The notes under the pieces are model-generated. The model did no database searches and was not told the origin of the DNA. It saw nothing but the letters and a program-made list of their open reading frames with translations. A stretch of 64,000 nucleotides of DNA from Chamaelirium japonicum (taxonomy: Eukaryota; Streptophyta; Magnoliopsida; Liliales; Melanthiaceae): positions 59,862,673-59,926,672 of the forward strand of contig OX393551.1 in the NCBI GenBank assembly GCA_947650365.1, in the 5' to 3' direction. Shown in pieces: positions 10,968-21,812 of this stretch. Numbering within the stretch: the stretch's first letter is position 1; each line of letters begins with the position of its first letter. The position numbers and the translations under genes are program-made.

Positions 10968-12692
10968 TTATGAGGAAGGTTGGCGTTGGTTCCACCCGTT
11001 CTTGATGAACTCTTGAAGATGACCTTCACGCAACAGGTCTTCCAAGTGATGCTTTAGTCGGAAGCATCGACTGGTTGGGTGACTATAGTTGCGATGAAAG
11101 TCACAGTAAACAGATATGTCGGTAGTGAGTTTGGTGTCTGGTTGCAGAGGGTTCGGCTGCCGAAGAAAACCTTCGTGTTGAATTTGATAAAGAATTTGCT
11201 TGATCGGAATGGTCCAATCGGTGAATGTTGTTTTCTTTGGAGGCGATCTGTGACCGTCTTCTCTCGGTCGTTTGGCTGGCGGAGGTGCCGGTGCTTCTGC
11301 ATTATGGGCCTTGGCCATATGCGTAGGCGGCTTCCCTCTAGACAAGTCGACGCCTGGGCTCACGTCCCTTCTGGGCGATTTGATCATCCTCAACTTCTTT
11401 CTCTTGCTGGATCCAATCGAACATTGCGCTGAGGGAAGGCGGAGGGTTGCGGATGAAGTCATTGTAGATGTGCAAGTTGAATCAGAGAGCATTTTGGAAA
11501 GCCAATATCATGGCTTCGTCGTCAAGGTGTCTTCCGCAGAGAGCATCATGCTCGTGTGGAATCTTCGCGTGAAACTACGAAGGCTCTCATTAGCTCTCAT
11601 CCTCAGCCGATATAGAGAATCAAGTTTCTTCTCTGGTTTAAGGTTGAGTTGATAGTGCTGGATGAAATGATTTACAAGGACTCCGAACTGGGTGATCGAT
11701 CCAACTCGAAGATTGTGATACCAATCGAGAGAAGGTTCGTCAAGGCTACCAACGAAGGTTCGGCAGAGTACATTATTCTCCTCTTCGTGTGGCGTTAATG
11801 CTTGCTTGAATTCTCGGATGTGAAGGGTTTGATCTCCTTTTAGGCAATTGAATTTTGGTAGAGTCGGAGTCCTCCAACTTTTCAAGAATGATGATTGAAA
11901 CAGACTTTGATGGAGGGGCCCGGCTGAAAAATATCATTCCCTGCGACCGAGTCCCCGACCTTGTCGTTGATCCAGGGGCAAGATTGAGAGGTCTTGGTTT
12001 TTATCTTGAATTATCGTCGGGTGGCCCTGGTGATGAAAATCGATTTGGGAGTCTCGATGGAGTGGGAGAGATGGAGAAAATCGATCTTTCGATGCAGTCT
12101 CTTTCGTCCGATGCCTCACTCGTAGGTTGGGTTTCGACTGTGCCTGCCTAACACAGTTGCGGCCCAAAGACGATTGCGAAGATTGGTCATCGATACGATC
12201 CCAAACGCTCTGCTTCCGTGGAGCTACAGAGGGGGTGGGCTCATGGCGACTAATCCCTTGAGTTGTGTTGCCCATTGATCTGCGCTGTTCAGAGTAGATG
12301 GATTGTCGAGACGGATCGGCTCCTTTGTTGAGGGAAGGGATAGAAATAGCAACCCCAGCATCGGAGGCTGCTTTCTTGATAGTGTCCCTCTCAGTAGTAA
12401 GGGTGGCGTTCTATTTCACCAATTGCAGCAGCTGGAAGTCGAGCGCCGATATCTGATAAGTAGGTGAAGGATCTTCCGTTGGTGGGGGAGTAGTTTGCCT
12501 GACTGATTGTCGAAGTGGCGGGGGGATCGGTCGGTCGATCGATCTCCTATTTTTGGAATGTGCTGCTGCGTCGGGGCGGGTAAGAGGCAACCCAAAGTTG
12601 AGTCGCTGACTCATTGATCGAGTTTCCATACGAGGTTGGTTCCGTTGAGTATTACTTCCCTCTGGATAATCCTGATGCCTCATCTTCGCCAT
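10968..12692 (-). pseudogene. Tat element gag region (fossil)
   Basis: The minus strand encodes a retrotransposon Gag. Around 11.5-11.9 kb lies the capsid-like block with LPKFNCLKGD and LDWYHNL, as in the Retrotrans_gag family. Around 11.0-11.2 kb lies a Tat-type C-terminal block with CDFHRNYSH and LEDLLREGHLQEFI, characteristic of Gag upstream of protease in Tat elements. The region is decayed and is not a working gene. Confidence 0.75.
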
Positions 12693-12840
12693 TTAGGGAA
12701 AGCGGAGGAAGCAACCAGATCGCTGGCATCCGATCGGTTGTCTGCTCAACCGAAGGGGCTGGGAAGTATGGTTATCAAGATCGGTTGTCTACTCAACCGA
12801 TCTCATATTGTCGTAGAGCGAAATGAGCTTCTCGACCTAT

Positions 12841-12856
12841 CCCATAGACGGCGCCA
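12841..12856 (-). other. Primer-binding site of Tat element
   Basis: Three bases inside the 5' LTR, the minus strand reads TGGCGCCGTCTATGGG. The first nine bases match the complement of the 3' end of plant tRNA-Asp, a primer commonly used by plant Ty3/gypsy elements. Its position relative to the LTR fixes the element's orientation as minus. Confidence 0.75.
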
Positions 12857-12859
12857 AAC

Positions 12860-13517
12860 TGTGGGGGATGATCTCCGTGCCGACCCGAAGACTCCGCCCA
12901 ACCAGTCAATCGAGTCGAGTCGAAAGTCTGATCGGACGTTTGTCTAGATTGTAGGTTCGGATATTGATGTCTTTGGATCGAACTTCTGAACAGTCGAAAG
13001 ATTGTTGACACGAGGTGTGATCTCGGAGTTCAGCCGAAGCCTACGTCTCCATGCTATAAGGAGCAACCTGAATTCACTAACACTTGAACTGAAGTGACCT
13101 CGACAGGCCGAGTGTCGATTCTCTTTCTTCGAAAAGAAGATCGAAGGTTTAGGATGTCAGAGCTTTGGATTTTTCGGAAGTCTGATTCAGAAATCAGATA
13201 TTTGATCCCATTACACTTGTCGGGTCTGCTATTTATAGAACTTTTGGACTGGAACCAGGGTAAAAGGCAGTTTTCTACAACTGTCGTCTGGGTTCCAGAG
13301 GAGAGCTGGTGGGTCCCGTCGTCGTCTCTGTGGACCTCTAGGCAGGGCTGGTTGATCCCGCCGTCGTCTCGGTGGATCCCCAGGCAGGGCTGGTGGGTCC
13401 CGCTGTTGTCTCTGTGAACCCCATGCATGGTTGGTGGGTCCCGCTATCGTCTTTGTGAACCCCCGGGTAGAGTTGGTGGGTCCCGTTACGGGGCGTTAGC
13501 CATAATTTGCACCCGCA
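12860..13517 (-). repeat. 5' LTR of Tat element
   Basis: It pairs with 737-1393. On the minus strand it starts TGCGGGTGCAAATTATGGC and ends CCCCCACA. It contains several tandem copies of a roughly 50-bp GGGACCC...CAGCCCTGCCTGGGG module near its minus-strand 5' end (about 13305-13490). Confidence 0.88.
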
Positions 13518-14012
13518 ATAAGAGCTACAATACTTTTCCACTCCTTAGTTATCCAAGATGGGGATCGGCAATGCAAGTGATAACTTGCTATCGGTAAAGT
13601 TAGAAAATATTTTTTTAAAAATATTTAAAATTTATTTTGCCTATTATTTTGAGAAATATTTTAAGATAAATAAAAGCATTTACGATGCAATTAAGTGATA
13701 ACTTGCTATTGACGAAGCTAGAAAATATTTTCGAAATTCATTTTAAAATTTAAGTGATAACTCCCTAACAAATTTTGAAATTAAGTGATAACTCCCTAAT
13801 AATTTTTGAAATTCATTTTAAAATTTATTTTTCCTAATATTTTGAACATGCGGGAGAGAACCACATTGGGTACGTGTAAACGTGATGATATACATTGGGG
13901 TGGGGCTAGAAATAGGCCACAAAATACCTTCGGAAGTATCGGTCTGAAGCCACCAAACCATTTTTTCAAAGGCAGCCCCAATTTATAGGCCACAACATTT
14001 TTTTTCTTTGTT
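13518..14012. other. Flank of Tat element and AT-rich intergenic DNA
   Basis: ATAAG at 13518-13522 is the right target duplication. To about 13556 the sequence may continue the copia LTR fragment of 200-731. From 13560 to 13850 it is AT-rich with four copies of AAGTGATAACT(T/C)(G/C)CTA (near 13568, 13692, 13752 and 13782). From 13890 to 14000 there are two copies of ATAGGCCACAA. No gene is visible. Confidence 0.5.
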
Positions 14013-14500
14013 GTGCCAGTGCCGCCTGCTACTCACTGCGGCCAACCCCTGTCTGTTGTTGTTATCTCCTCCTCCTTCCTCCTTCCTCCTTCCATTCTTC
14101 ATCTTTCTCCTCCTCCTTTTTCTTCCCCTTCTTCCTCCTCTTTCCCCCACCTAGCCCCCTCACCCTCCTTGAAATTTGTGCGTTCAGCTATACTAGTTGG
14201 AATGCATTTGTGCATTCTACTGGGGTGACCTAATGCACAAAAAGATGTATTCGGACTGGTATGGTCGAATGCACAAATTTCAGGAAGGACAAGGGGAGAA
14301 AGAGGAGGAGGAAGAAGGGGAAAAAAATGAGAAGGAGGATGGAGGAGGAGGAGGAAGAAGAAGGGGGAGGAGGAAGGAGGAAGAGGATGCAGCGATGGTG
14401 GGTTACCGATGGCGGAGGCAAGTGGCAGCCTGTACATGGCCAGTGACGAGGCGGCGGGTATGGACTGCCAACAGTAAAAGAGCAGAGATGAAATGGGAAC
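14010..14500. mobile_element. Foldback element, copy 1
   Basis: The left arm (about 14013-14215) is pyrimidine-rich with CTCCTCCTTCCTCC and ends GAAATTTGTGC(G)TTC. The right arm (about 14245-14490) is its purine-rich inverse, starting GAATGCACAAATTTCAGG. Arm tips around GCAGTGAG/CACTGCGG-like sequence also pair loosely. Serine/proline or lysine/glutamate reading frames in it are low-complexity artefacts. A relative lies at 56870-57190. Class unknown; a MITE-like DNA element is likely. Confidence 0.55.
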
Positions 14501-15219
14501 ACATCCGGTATTCTTCCAAATTTAAGTTATGATTGCCTTTTGTATTTTGTTGGCAGTATATTGCCCCACCCTATACATTGTTGGCTCACTCCCTAACAAC
14601 TTAAGCTTCTGGGGTACGTGCCTAACAAATAAGACCTCAGGAGATAGAAGTGGGTTTCTTTGTCGCAGAGATGCAATTGAAGTAGTATCGTCATTTTTTA
14701 CTCTCTCTCTCTCTCTCCAACTTAGGGGCATTTATTTCGGCAATTTGCTTATAAACTAGACCTTTTTTTTCTAAGAACTTATTAAAAAATTATGTTGAAA
14801 AAAGTTCTTATAATAAACAAAGTCGTTTGCCAATTTGGTTTAGATAATTTAGGGATAATATGTCCACGAGATCCAAGTTCATGCAACGGCACGAAATTCC
14901 ACAAAATTAAATTCTCACACAACTATGGATTTACAACAAAATTAAGGACAACTAAGCACTAATTATAGCGTTGATCATGCAATGAGATGAAATCCCAAAT
15001 CAATTTAGGGGTTTGGAGGAAGCTCGGGAAATCCTAATTATACATCATTTACAACGGATTATGGATGAGAAGGTGATCATACTTTTTTCTTGACTGAAGC
15101 CTTGTGACGGTCGAAGTACACAGTGACCGGATAAATGAGGAAACCTCCACGGCACCTGTCGAGGAGGCAACAATCACCTTAGGATCAGCTACAGATTGAG
15201 AGGGAGAGAAGGATATGAG
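14501..15219. other. Intergenic, nothing recognised
   Basis: AT-rich DNA with one short (CT)n tract near 14701-14718. I see no conserved coding block, RNA gene or element ends here. Confidence 0.5.
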
Positions 15220-15375
15220 AGAATGTCCACAAAAAATCAAAGCTTTGATTTTTTGTGGACATTCTATCTAAGGTAAGGTGAATTAGTAATGCTAGAATGT
15301 TTAGAATGTGCTGAATTTTTTTGAGGATGATCACCTTACCTTAGATAAAATGTCCACAAAAAATCAAAGCATTCT
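15220..15375. repeat. Perfect 46-bp palindrome inside a larger inverted repeat
   Basis: 15220-15265 is a perfect palindrome centred on AGCT at 15241-15244, with arms AGAATGTCCACAAAAAATCA and its complement. Its right arm plus the following CTAAGGTAAGGTGA pairs again with 15330-15375 (TCACCTTACCTTAG...AAATCAAAGC). The style, GATGATCACCTTACC followed by AAAACTTGTTGGGGCATCAAATG, resembles the foldback elements at 61344-63250, so this may be a remnant of that group. Confidence 0.7.
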
Positions 15376-15559
15376 AAAACTTGTTGGGGCATCAAATGCT
15401 AGAAGCTTTATCGGCCATCCATTTTAACCGTTAAATTGAAAATCATATTTTATGGCCAAGATCTTTATACATTAGGTAGTTATCACAATACTTTCCCCAA
15501 AATTGCATTCCTGCTCACCGTCCGTGTCCAGACTGGTGAATCGCATTCGTGATTATCGT

Positions 15560-16095
15560 CTATGCCCCGACCGGGTGCATCTCATTTAAAGACTACCACC
15601 AGACAAACAGACGCTATGATCATATGCCATGTCAATCGGGCATTCAAAGATACGCTGTGTGATCCTTGCCACGTTAATCGGCCTGAGCTCACACTATCTC
15701 CCGATCTACACCCCCCTCCCTCTTTCTCTCTCGACCGCCTCATCAGCGCTCGAATCGCACGATCCCTCTCTCTCTCTACCTGCCCGATCTCTCCATTTCT
15801 CTCTCAATCTCTCTCGAGATCCCGATCTCTCTTTCCCCCGGTCTGTTACTCAACCCCCAGCCTCACCGCACGATCACACCCACCCCTCCCACGATCTCTA
15901 TTCCCTAAACCGAAACCCCCCACCACTCTCTCTTCCCTTTCTCGCACTCTTCTCCATCTCCTCACTGAATATGGCAGCGGGACAGCACTGAACGACGACG
16001 TTCTCCTCTTGAAATCATGGGGGAGGAGTTGGATTCTTCCCCAAACCCACAGATCTACGATGGTTCGTGAAGCAGAAAAGCATCCTGGTGCATCC
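15560..16095. other. C/T-rich intergenic DNA with direct repeat
   Basis: Pyrimidine-rich DNA with TCTCTC tracts. The block CTCCTCTTGAAATCATGGGG at about 16004 recurs at 16331, a direct repeat of roughly 330 bp. A 5' leader of an unseen gene is possible, but no conserved coding block follows. Confidence 0.4.
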
Positions 16096-16096
<1 letters not shown>

Positions 16097-16147
<51 letters not shown>

Positions 16148-16421
16148 CCTGATTTTTTTTTCTTCAGATTGTCGTGGTTCTTGAAATGGGCAAGGGCACG
16201 CCGATCCAAACAGCAAGGGCCTGATCCCCCTCTTCTTCCCTTAACCCGCAGATCCGTGGTGGTTCTTCCCCGGCATTCTCCTCGGTCTGATCATCTTCAA
16301 GGTCGACGCCCGCAACCCCGATTCCAAGCTCTCCTCTTGAAATCATGGGGGAGGAGTTGGAAATTCTTCCACCAACCCGGAGATCTCAGTGTTTTTTTTC
16401 GTAGATATTTTTTTATTCCAG

Positions 16422-16464
<43 letters not shown>

Positions 16465-16542
16465 GATTTTACTTTTTTTTTATTGCAGGCCTGCTGTTGC
16501 CGGCTGGGTCGGGGGAGATGGAGGTGATGATTTTTTTTTTGA

Positions 16543-16600
<58 letters not shown>

Positions 16601-16725
16601 GCAGGCCTGCTGTTCCCGGCTGGGTTGTGGGAGATGGAGGTGATGATTTTTTTTCCTTCTTTTTTTTCTTTTTTTTTTCTCTAATCTCAGGGTTTTTTTT
16701 TTTTGATTGCAATCCTATGCCGGTG

Positions 16726-16782
<57 letters not shown>

Positions 16783-17060
16783 TTTAGTCTTTTTTCTCTC
16801 TCGATCTTAGTTTTTTAAGGAATTTTTTTTTTTGATTGCAACTCTCTATCTCTCGATCTCAGGTTTTTTTTCTCAGATTTTTTTTTTGATTGCAGCTCTT
16901 TCGCTATCTCAATTTTTTTTTGATTGCAAGCCAATGCTGTCACCTGCAGGGTCAGAGTCGTTGCTGGTGAACAGGTCTCTCTCTCAATCTTCATCTCAGA
17001 TTTTTGTTTTTGACTACATCTCCCGATCTCAGTTTTTTTTTTATTGCAAGCATATGCTGT
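16097..17060. repeat. Tandem (CT)n units carrying TTGCAG motifs
   Basis: Long (CT)n tracts lie near 16097-16145, 16422-16464, 16547-16596 and 16732-16779. Between them a unit recurs: poly-T, ATTGCAGGCCTGCTGTT, CCGGCTGGGT, GGGAGATGGAGGTGATGA, poly-T. The two clearest copies are at about 16485-16530 and 16600-16645; degenerate copies run to about 17060. Serine/leucine reading frames here are microsatellite artefacts. Confidence 0.7.
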
Positions 17061-17110
17061 CCCCAGCGAGGTCTGGGTCATCACCGGTGAGCAGGAGGTC
17101 ACTACATGCG

Positions 17111-19261
17111 CATTCGAGAGGAACAACACCCATACTCATTCCAGAGGAATTGGATTATTTGCAAACAAATGTTTGCTACTAAAGGTGATCAGTGTGTAAT
17201 GACTCATTCGACAGCAAACATTTGCAACTCGAGCATTTTGAAATCTGTTGCATCAGAGGCTCAGGTATTGGCTTCTTTTAAAAATCAGAGGCTTGGGTAT
17301 TGACTTTTTAAAATCATCATATTTTATATGCAGTTTTTTTTAAAGGATCAGTGGCTCGGGTAATGTCTGTGTTTTTATCTGATCTCTAGAAGTCCACTGA
17401 AACCCAAAATCAGAACCATTCAAGTTTTTTTATATTCAGTTTTCAAAAGTTTAGGAAGAGGTGCCATGTTAACCTCTATAATAAGGGAAGCTGCCATGAT
17501 AAGCACCAGATTTGAATTCAATTTTAAATCTTATGCTTAAAAATCAGATTTTTTGAAATATGATTTTGACATTTTGGAAGCTTAAAAATCAGGTTTCGAA
17601 TGTATTTTTAAATCTTATTATTAAAAATCAGATTTCAAATGCCAAGATTTCAAAACACAATTTAATGTCAATTCGTTTCATCGAGTCTGATCCTCCAATT
17701 TTTTATTCTTTAATTTTTTAAAGTTAACTATTTTGAAATTGCCAAGATTTAAAAATCCAATTCAAAATACTCGAGTATCCTAACAATAATAGAATTTTAT
17801 TTTGTCACTATACACTCATTCGAGAGGAACAACACCCATACTCATTCGGGAGGAATTGGATCATTTGCAAACAAATGTTTGCTACTTAAGGTGATCAGCG
17901 TGTAATGACTCATTCGAGAGCAAACATTTGCAACTCGAGCATTTTGAAATCTGTTGCATCAGAAGCTCGAATATTGGCTTCTTTTAAAAATCAAAGGCTC
18001 GAATATTGGCCTTTTAAAATCATCATATTTTTATATGTAGTTTTTTAATATGCAGTTTTTTTTTTAAAAGATCAGAGGCTCGGGTATTGTCTGTGTTTTT
18101 ATCTGGTCTTGAGAAGTCCACTGAAACCCAAAATAAGAACCATTCAAATTTTTTTATATGCAGTTTTCGGAAGTTTTTAAAGATGTGACATATTAACCTC
18201 TCCAATAAGGGAAGCTGCCATGTTAAGGACCATATTTGATTTCATTTTTAAATCTTATGCTTAAAAATCAGATTTTTTGGAATCTGATTTTGGCATTTTG
18301 GAATCTGATGCTTTAGATCTGATTTTTTAAGCACCAGATTTGTTAAGAATCAGATTTCGAATGCATTCTTAAATCTTATTCTCAAAAATCAAATTTCAAA
18401 ATGCCAAGATTTCAAAATACAATTTGATGTCAATTCGTTTCATTGAGTCTGATCCTCCAATTTTTTATTCTTCAATTTTTTGAAGTTAATTATTTTGAAA
18501 TTGCCAAGATTTAAAAATCCAATTCAAAATGCTCGAGTATCCGAACAATAATAGAATTTTATTTTGTCACTACATGCTCATTCGAGAGGAACAACACCCA
18601 TACTCATTCGAGAGGAATTGGATTATTTACAAACAAATGTTTGCTACTTAAGGTGATCAGCGTGTAATGACTCATTCGAGAGCAAACATTTGCAACTCGA
18701 ACATTTTGAAATCTGTTGCATCAGAGGGTCGAATATTGGCTTCTTTTAAAAATCAGAGGCTCGGGTATTGGCTTTTTAGAATCATCATATTTTTATATGT
18801 TGTTTTTTTATATGCAATTTTTTTTTTAAAGATCAGAGGCTCGGGTATTTTGTGTAATCTGATCTTGAGAAGTCCACTGAAACCAAAAATCAGAACCATT
18901 TAAGTTTTTTTATATGCAGTTTTCGGAAGTTTGGGATGAGATGCCATGTTAACCTCTCTAATAAAGGAAGCTGCCATGTTAAGCCCCAGATTTGAATTCA
19001 TTTTTAAATCTTTATACTTAAAAATAAGATTTTTTGGAATATGATTTTGGCATTTTGGAATCTGATGGTTTAGATCTGATTTTTTAAGCACCAGATTGTT
19101 TAAGAATCAGATTTCGAATGCATTCTTAAATCTTATTCTTAAAAATCAGATTTCAAAATGCCAAGATTTCAAAATATAATTTGATGCTAATTTGTTTCAT
19201 CGAGTCTGATCCTCCAAGGTTTTATTCTTTAACTTTTTGAAGTTAACTATTTTGAAATTGC
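17111..19261. repeat. Three tandem copies of a 0.7-kb sequence
   Basis: Units start at 17111, 17817 and 18579 with CATTCGAGAGGAACAACACC (periods 706 and 762 bp). The third is shorter at its end. Each contains TTGCAAACAAATGTTTGCTA, a TCAGAGGCTCGGGTATTGG block given twice, and AT-rich stretches with AAATCAGATTT motifs that pair with one another. No conserved coding sequence is seen. The unit may be a mobile element or a local segmental duplication. Confidence 0.8.
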
Positions 19262-20071
19262 ATTCAATCACTATCTTACTTCTCATTGCACACCCTTTCT
19301 ACTGTTTGATGTTTCTTCATTTTCTTTCTTACGGATTACTATAGGAGTCATAGGTTCCTTTTGAGATGTTCATTGGAATTTGGACTTGACGGCCATGTCG
19401 CTGGTGCTGCTCATGAGAGCTATGCAGGCAATGTCGACGGCCAACATATATAGCAGCGGCCTGAGCGGCACATGAAGTGGCTATGATAATGGCAGTGAGG
19501 ACGACCTGTTGGAAGACAGCTTCAAGGACGACGAAGAGGAGCCTGATGACTACACCAACAGGCGAGTCTGATGGAACCTTCCACTGTAAGGAGCAGGCTG
19601 CGATACATTCGAGAGACAGCTAGGGAGCTGAATTGCGAACTTGAACGATGTTTGCGACTATAAAAAATAAAGACCTATATGTAGTCCCTGGGTGCTGATA
19701 GGGCAGTCTATAACATCTTATATCTTTCTCTTCTTTCCCCTATATGGATGCAAATTTCTGAACAATGAAGCAGTTTATATGAGTACTTTGATCTTTTGCT
19801 CCAGGTTGCTCTAGGTTTTCATTTCTATAACTGTATGCTTTGGGTTGCGTAGTCCACAGGGATGACTACAACACATCAGTTTTTTATCTCAAAGGCTAGC
19901 ATCCGATTTCAATCCTTCGCCCTGGGGAAAGACGCGGAGTTTGTTTGGACGCCAAAGCAAGAAGAGGATTTCACGAACCTAATGCTTCATCGTGTGTATG
20001 TGTTTGATTGGTGTTTGTACAAACCGACGAGTGACTTAACTGAAAGCTGCCTGCTGTCTTTTTGTGAATGA
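19262..20071 (+). pseudogene. Possible Myb/SANT-like domain gene fragment
   Basis: The frame 19862-20071 contains EFVWTPKQEEDFTNLML, which resembles the start of the plant Myb/SANT-like DNA-binding domain (PF12776; WTPE...FI.LML), as in L10-interacting MYB proteins and PIF/Harbinger partner proteins. The rest of the domain is missing and the frame soon ends. Upstream, 19490-19560 encodes an acidic stretch (EDDLLEDSFKDDEEE), which such proteins often have. A splice-acceptor-like TCCACAG lies at about 19853-19859. I read it as a relic; the match is short. Confidence 0.3.
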
Positions 20072-20660
20072 TAATGGTTGGATCATATGCTATGCTTGGT
20101 ACTTTGCCAACAAAAACCTAAAAGGATTTTTACAAATCGACCCTGAAATTCTTATGCATATGTAAACCCTTATCGAATGGACACTGCAGGCCCATCAAAT
20201 GAATCCAAACCTCGCACATCAACACCTGAAGTTGCGTGTTATTCAAAACAAAGAATAGAGAGGAAATGAACATTTTATACTAGATTTTAATTACTTAAAT
20301 TGATCGATCTTTGTTGAACTTGGACTTAGCATATAACTAACCTAACCTAAATCGAACTTGGACCTAACTCGAATTATTCACAATTTAATGGAAAATTTAG
20401 GGGAAGTCTAAAGACATTAAGGATAAAATGAAATCTAAAATAAAAATCAAACTAATAACCAAATAAAGGAATAGTTCTTTATTTAGAATGCCAGCTAACT
20501 ATAGGGGTCCATGGGTAAGGTTTGGATAATTTGAGGGGGTTTAAGCAAGTTATTTTACCAGCTTCTCATTCCTTTAGGTCTCTGATTCTCATCAAAACTG
20601 AGAATCACATACTTGAGTTTAGCCTTCCTAGCTACATTTAGGTCTTAGAATCACCGTTCA
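20072..20660. other. Intergenic, nothing recognised
   Basis: AT-rich sequence without coding signal, RNA gene or clear element ends. CCTAACCTAA and related short motifs near 20340 are too few to be telomeric. Confidence 0.5.
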
Positions 20661-20808
20661 CGAAATATTGTTATCACCCTCAAAATATTGTTCTCTCTCT
20701 TGATATATTGTCGGCACTTTTGAAATGTTTTTTTGCCACCTTTGAAATATTGTCACATGTCTCAAAATATTGTCCTTGCCCTCGAAATCTTTTGCGTGCC
20801 GAGAGGCA
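20661..20808. repeat. Seven degenerate units of about 20 bp
   Basis: AAATATTGT followed by 10-12 pyrimidine-rich bases and then CTCA/TTGA recurs at about 20664, 20685, 20705, 20725, 20746, 20766 and 20787, with decreasing fit. It abuts the compound microsatellite. Confidence 0.6.
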
Positions 20809-20820
20809 CGGACATTACTA

Positions 20821-21026
<206 letters not shown>

Positions 21027-21136
21027 TCTCACCAGCCGGACGGGAAGATGAGAGTCTCGTGATCAGCAACAATTCCCTCTCATGATCGCCTTATGATCTG
21101 GTGCTGCGTTCAACTATGAAACTCCTTTTGTTTGGG

Positions 21137-21317
21137 GTGTGTGTGTGTGTGAGGGCTGTTACGGTGCGACGTGCGGTGACGCACCGTAGCTGTTTGATGC
21201 ACCGTTGTCTGCATCACACACACTCAATGAATGTATCAGACGATTGTGCGTAGCTGTTCAGACGATTATGGTGCGACACTACGTGCCGTATTTTATCATT
21301 TCTATATATATATATAT
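21137..21317. repeat. Small hairpin-bearing insert between simple repeats
   Basis: A (GT)n tract (about 21137-21150) is followed by GGGCTGTTACGGTGCGACGT, a short hairpin CGGTGCG...CGCACCG, GGTGCGACACTACGTGCCG, and a (TA)n tract at 21303-21316. The start resembles GGGCTGTTACGTTGAGCTGT of the foldback element at 62331. It may be a degraded member of the microsatellite-flanked group. Confidence 0.35.
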
Positions 21318-21804
21318 GAACAAAATTGTCAAAAAAAAAAAAAGACCACGTGAAAGAAGTTTTTTAACTCTTGTTTTGAAAAGCACGGGTCCTGCAGTTC
21401 ATTCAAAGAGAACAAAATCAGCTTTTTACTTTTTTTAAATTATCAGACACAATGGGTGAACCAAACAAGATTCTTAGGCTGATAAGTGATGATTCTCCCC
21501 ATAAGCCATGCAAGCCCTTATTTTAAGCCAAGGCAAACCAAACCCCCCTCTATTCTTCAGGGGTGGAGAGCAACAAAGGTTACATCATTCGATGAAGTCA
21601 TGCATTCATGCCCTTCTTCCTTTCATTTTTTTCTTGGAATGGTGGGTATCGATCCACTCATCCTGCCCCACGGCAAAACAATACCATTGACATTACATTC
21701 AAATAGGAGCAACCTCAGCATAATACAGTCTATAGGATCGCTAGACGAGACAGGTGACTCTCTGAGCTCATTTCCACTTCCTACTAAGTGTCGGCAATAG
21801 TGTT
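21318..21804. other. Intergenic, nothing recognised
   Basis: Single-copy-looking DNA with poly-A and poly-T runs near 21330 and 21430. I see no conserved coding block. Confidence 0.45.
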
Positions 21805-21812
21805 ACGGATGC

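Larger units (their letters stand above)
737..13517 (-). mobile_element. Ty3/gypsy LTR retrotransposon, Tat lineage
   Basis: A 12.8-kb element on the minus strand with LTRs of 657-658 bp, a 5-bp target duplication, a TGGCGCC primer-binding site and a G-rich polypurine tract. From 5' to 3' (high to low coordinates) it carries gag, protease, reverse transcriptase, RNase H followed by a second plant-like RNase H domain, and integrase. The second RNase H and the antisense ORF in the 3' part are hallmarks of the Tat clade (Grande/Ogre/Retand relatives). It is broken, with well over ten breaks in gag-pol. The LTRs differ at roughly 6% of positions over about 420 bases compared by eye, which suggests a few million years at a grass-like rate of 1.3e-8 per site per year (an assumption). 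Confidence 0.88.

Noticed and set aside
20335-20350. CCTAACCTAA as telomere-like repeat
   Set aside because: Only two partial units; plant telomere repeats are CCCTAAA in long tandem runs.
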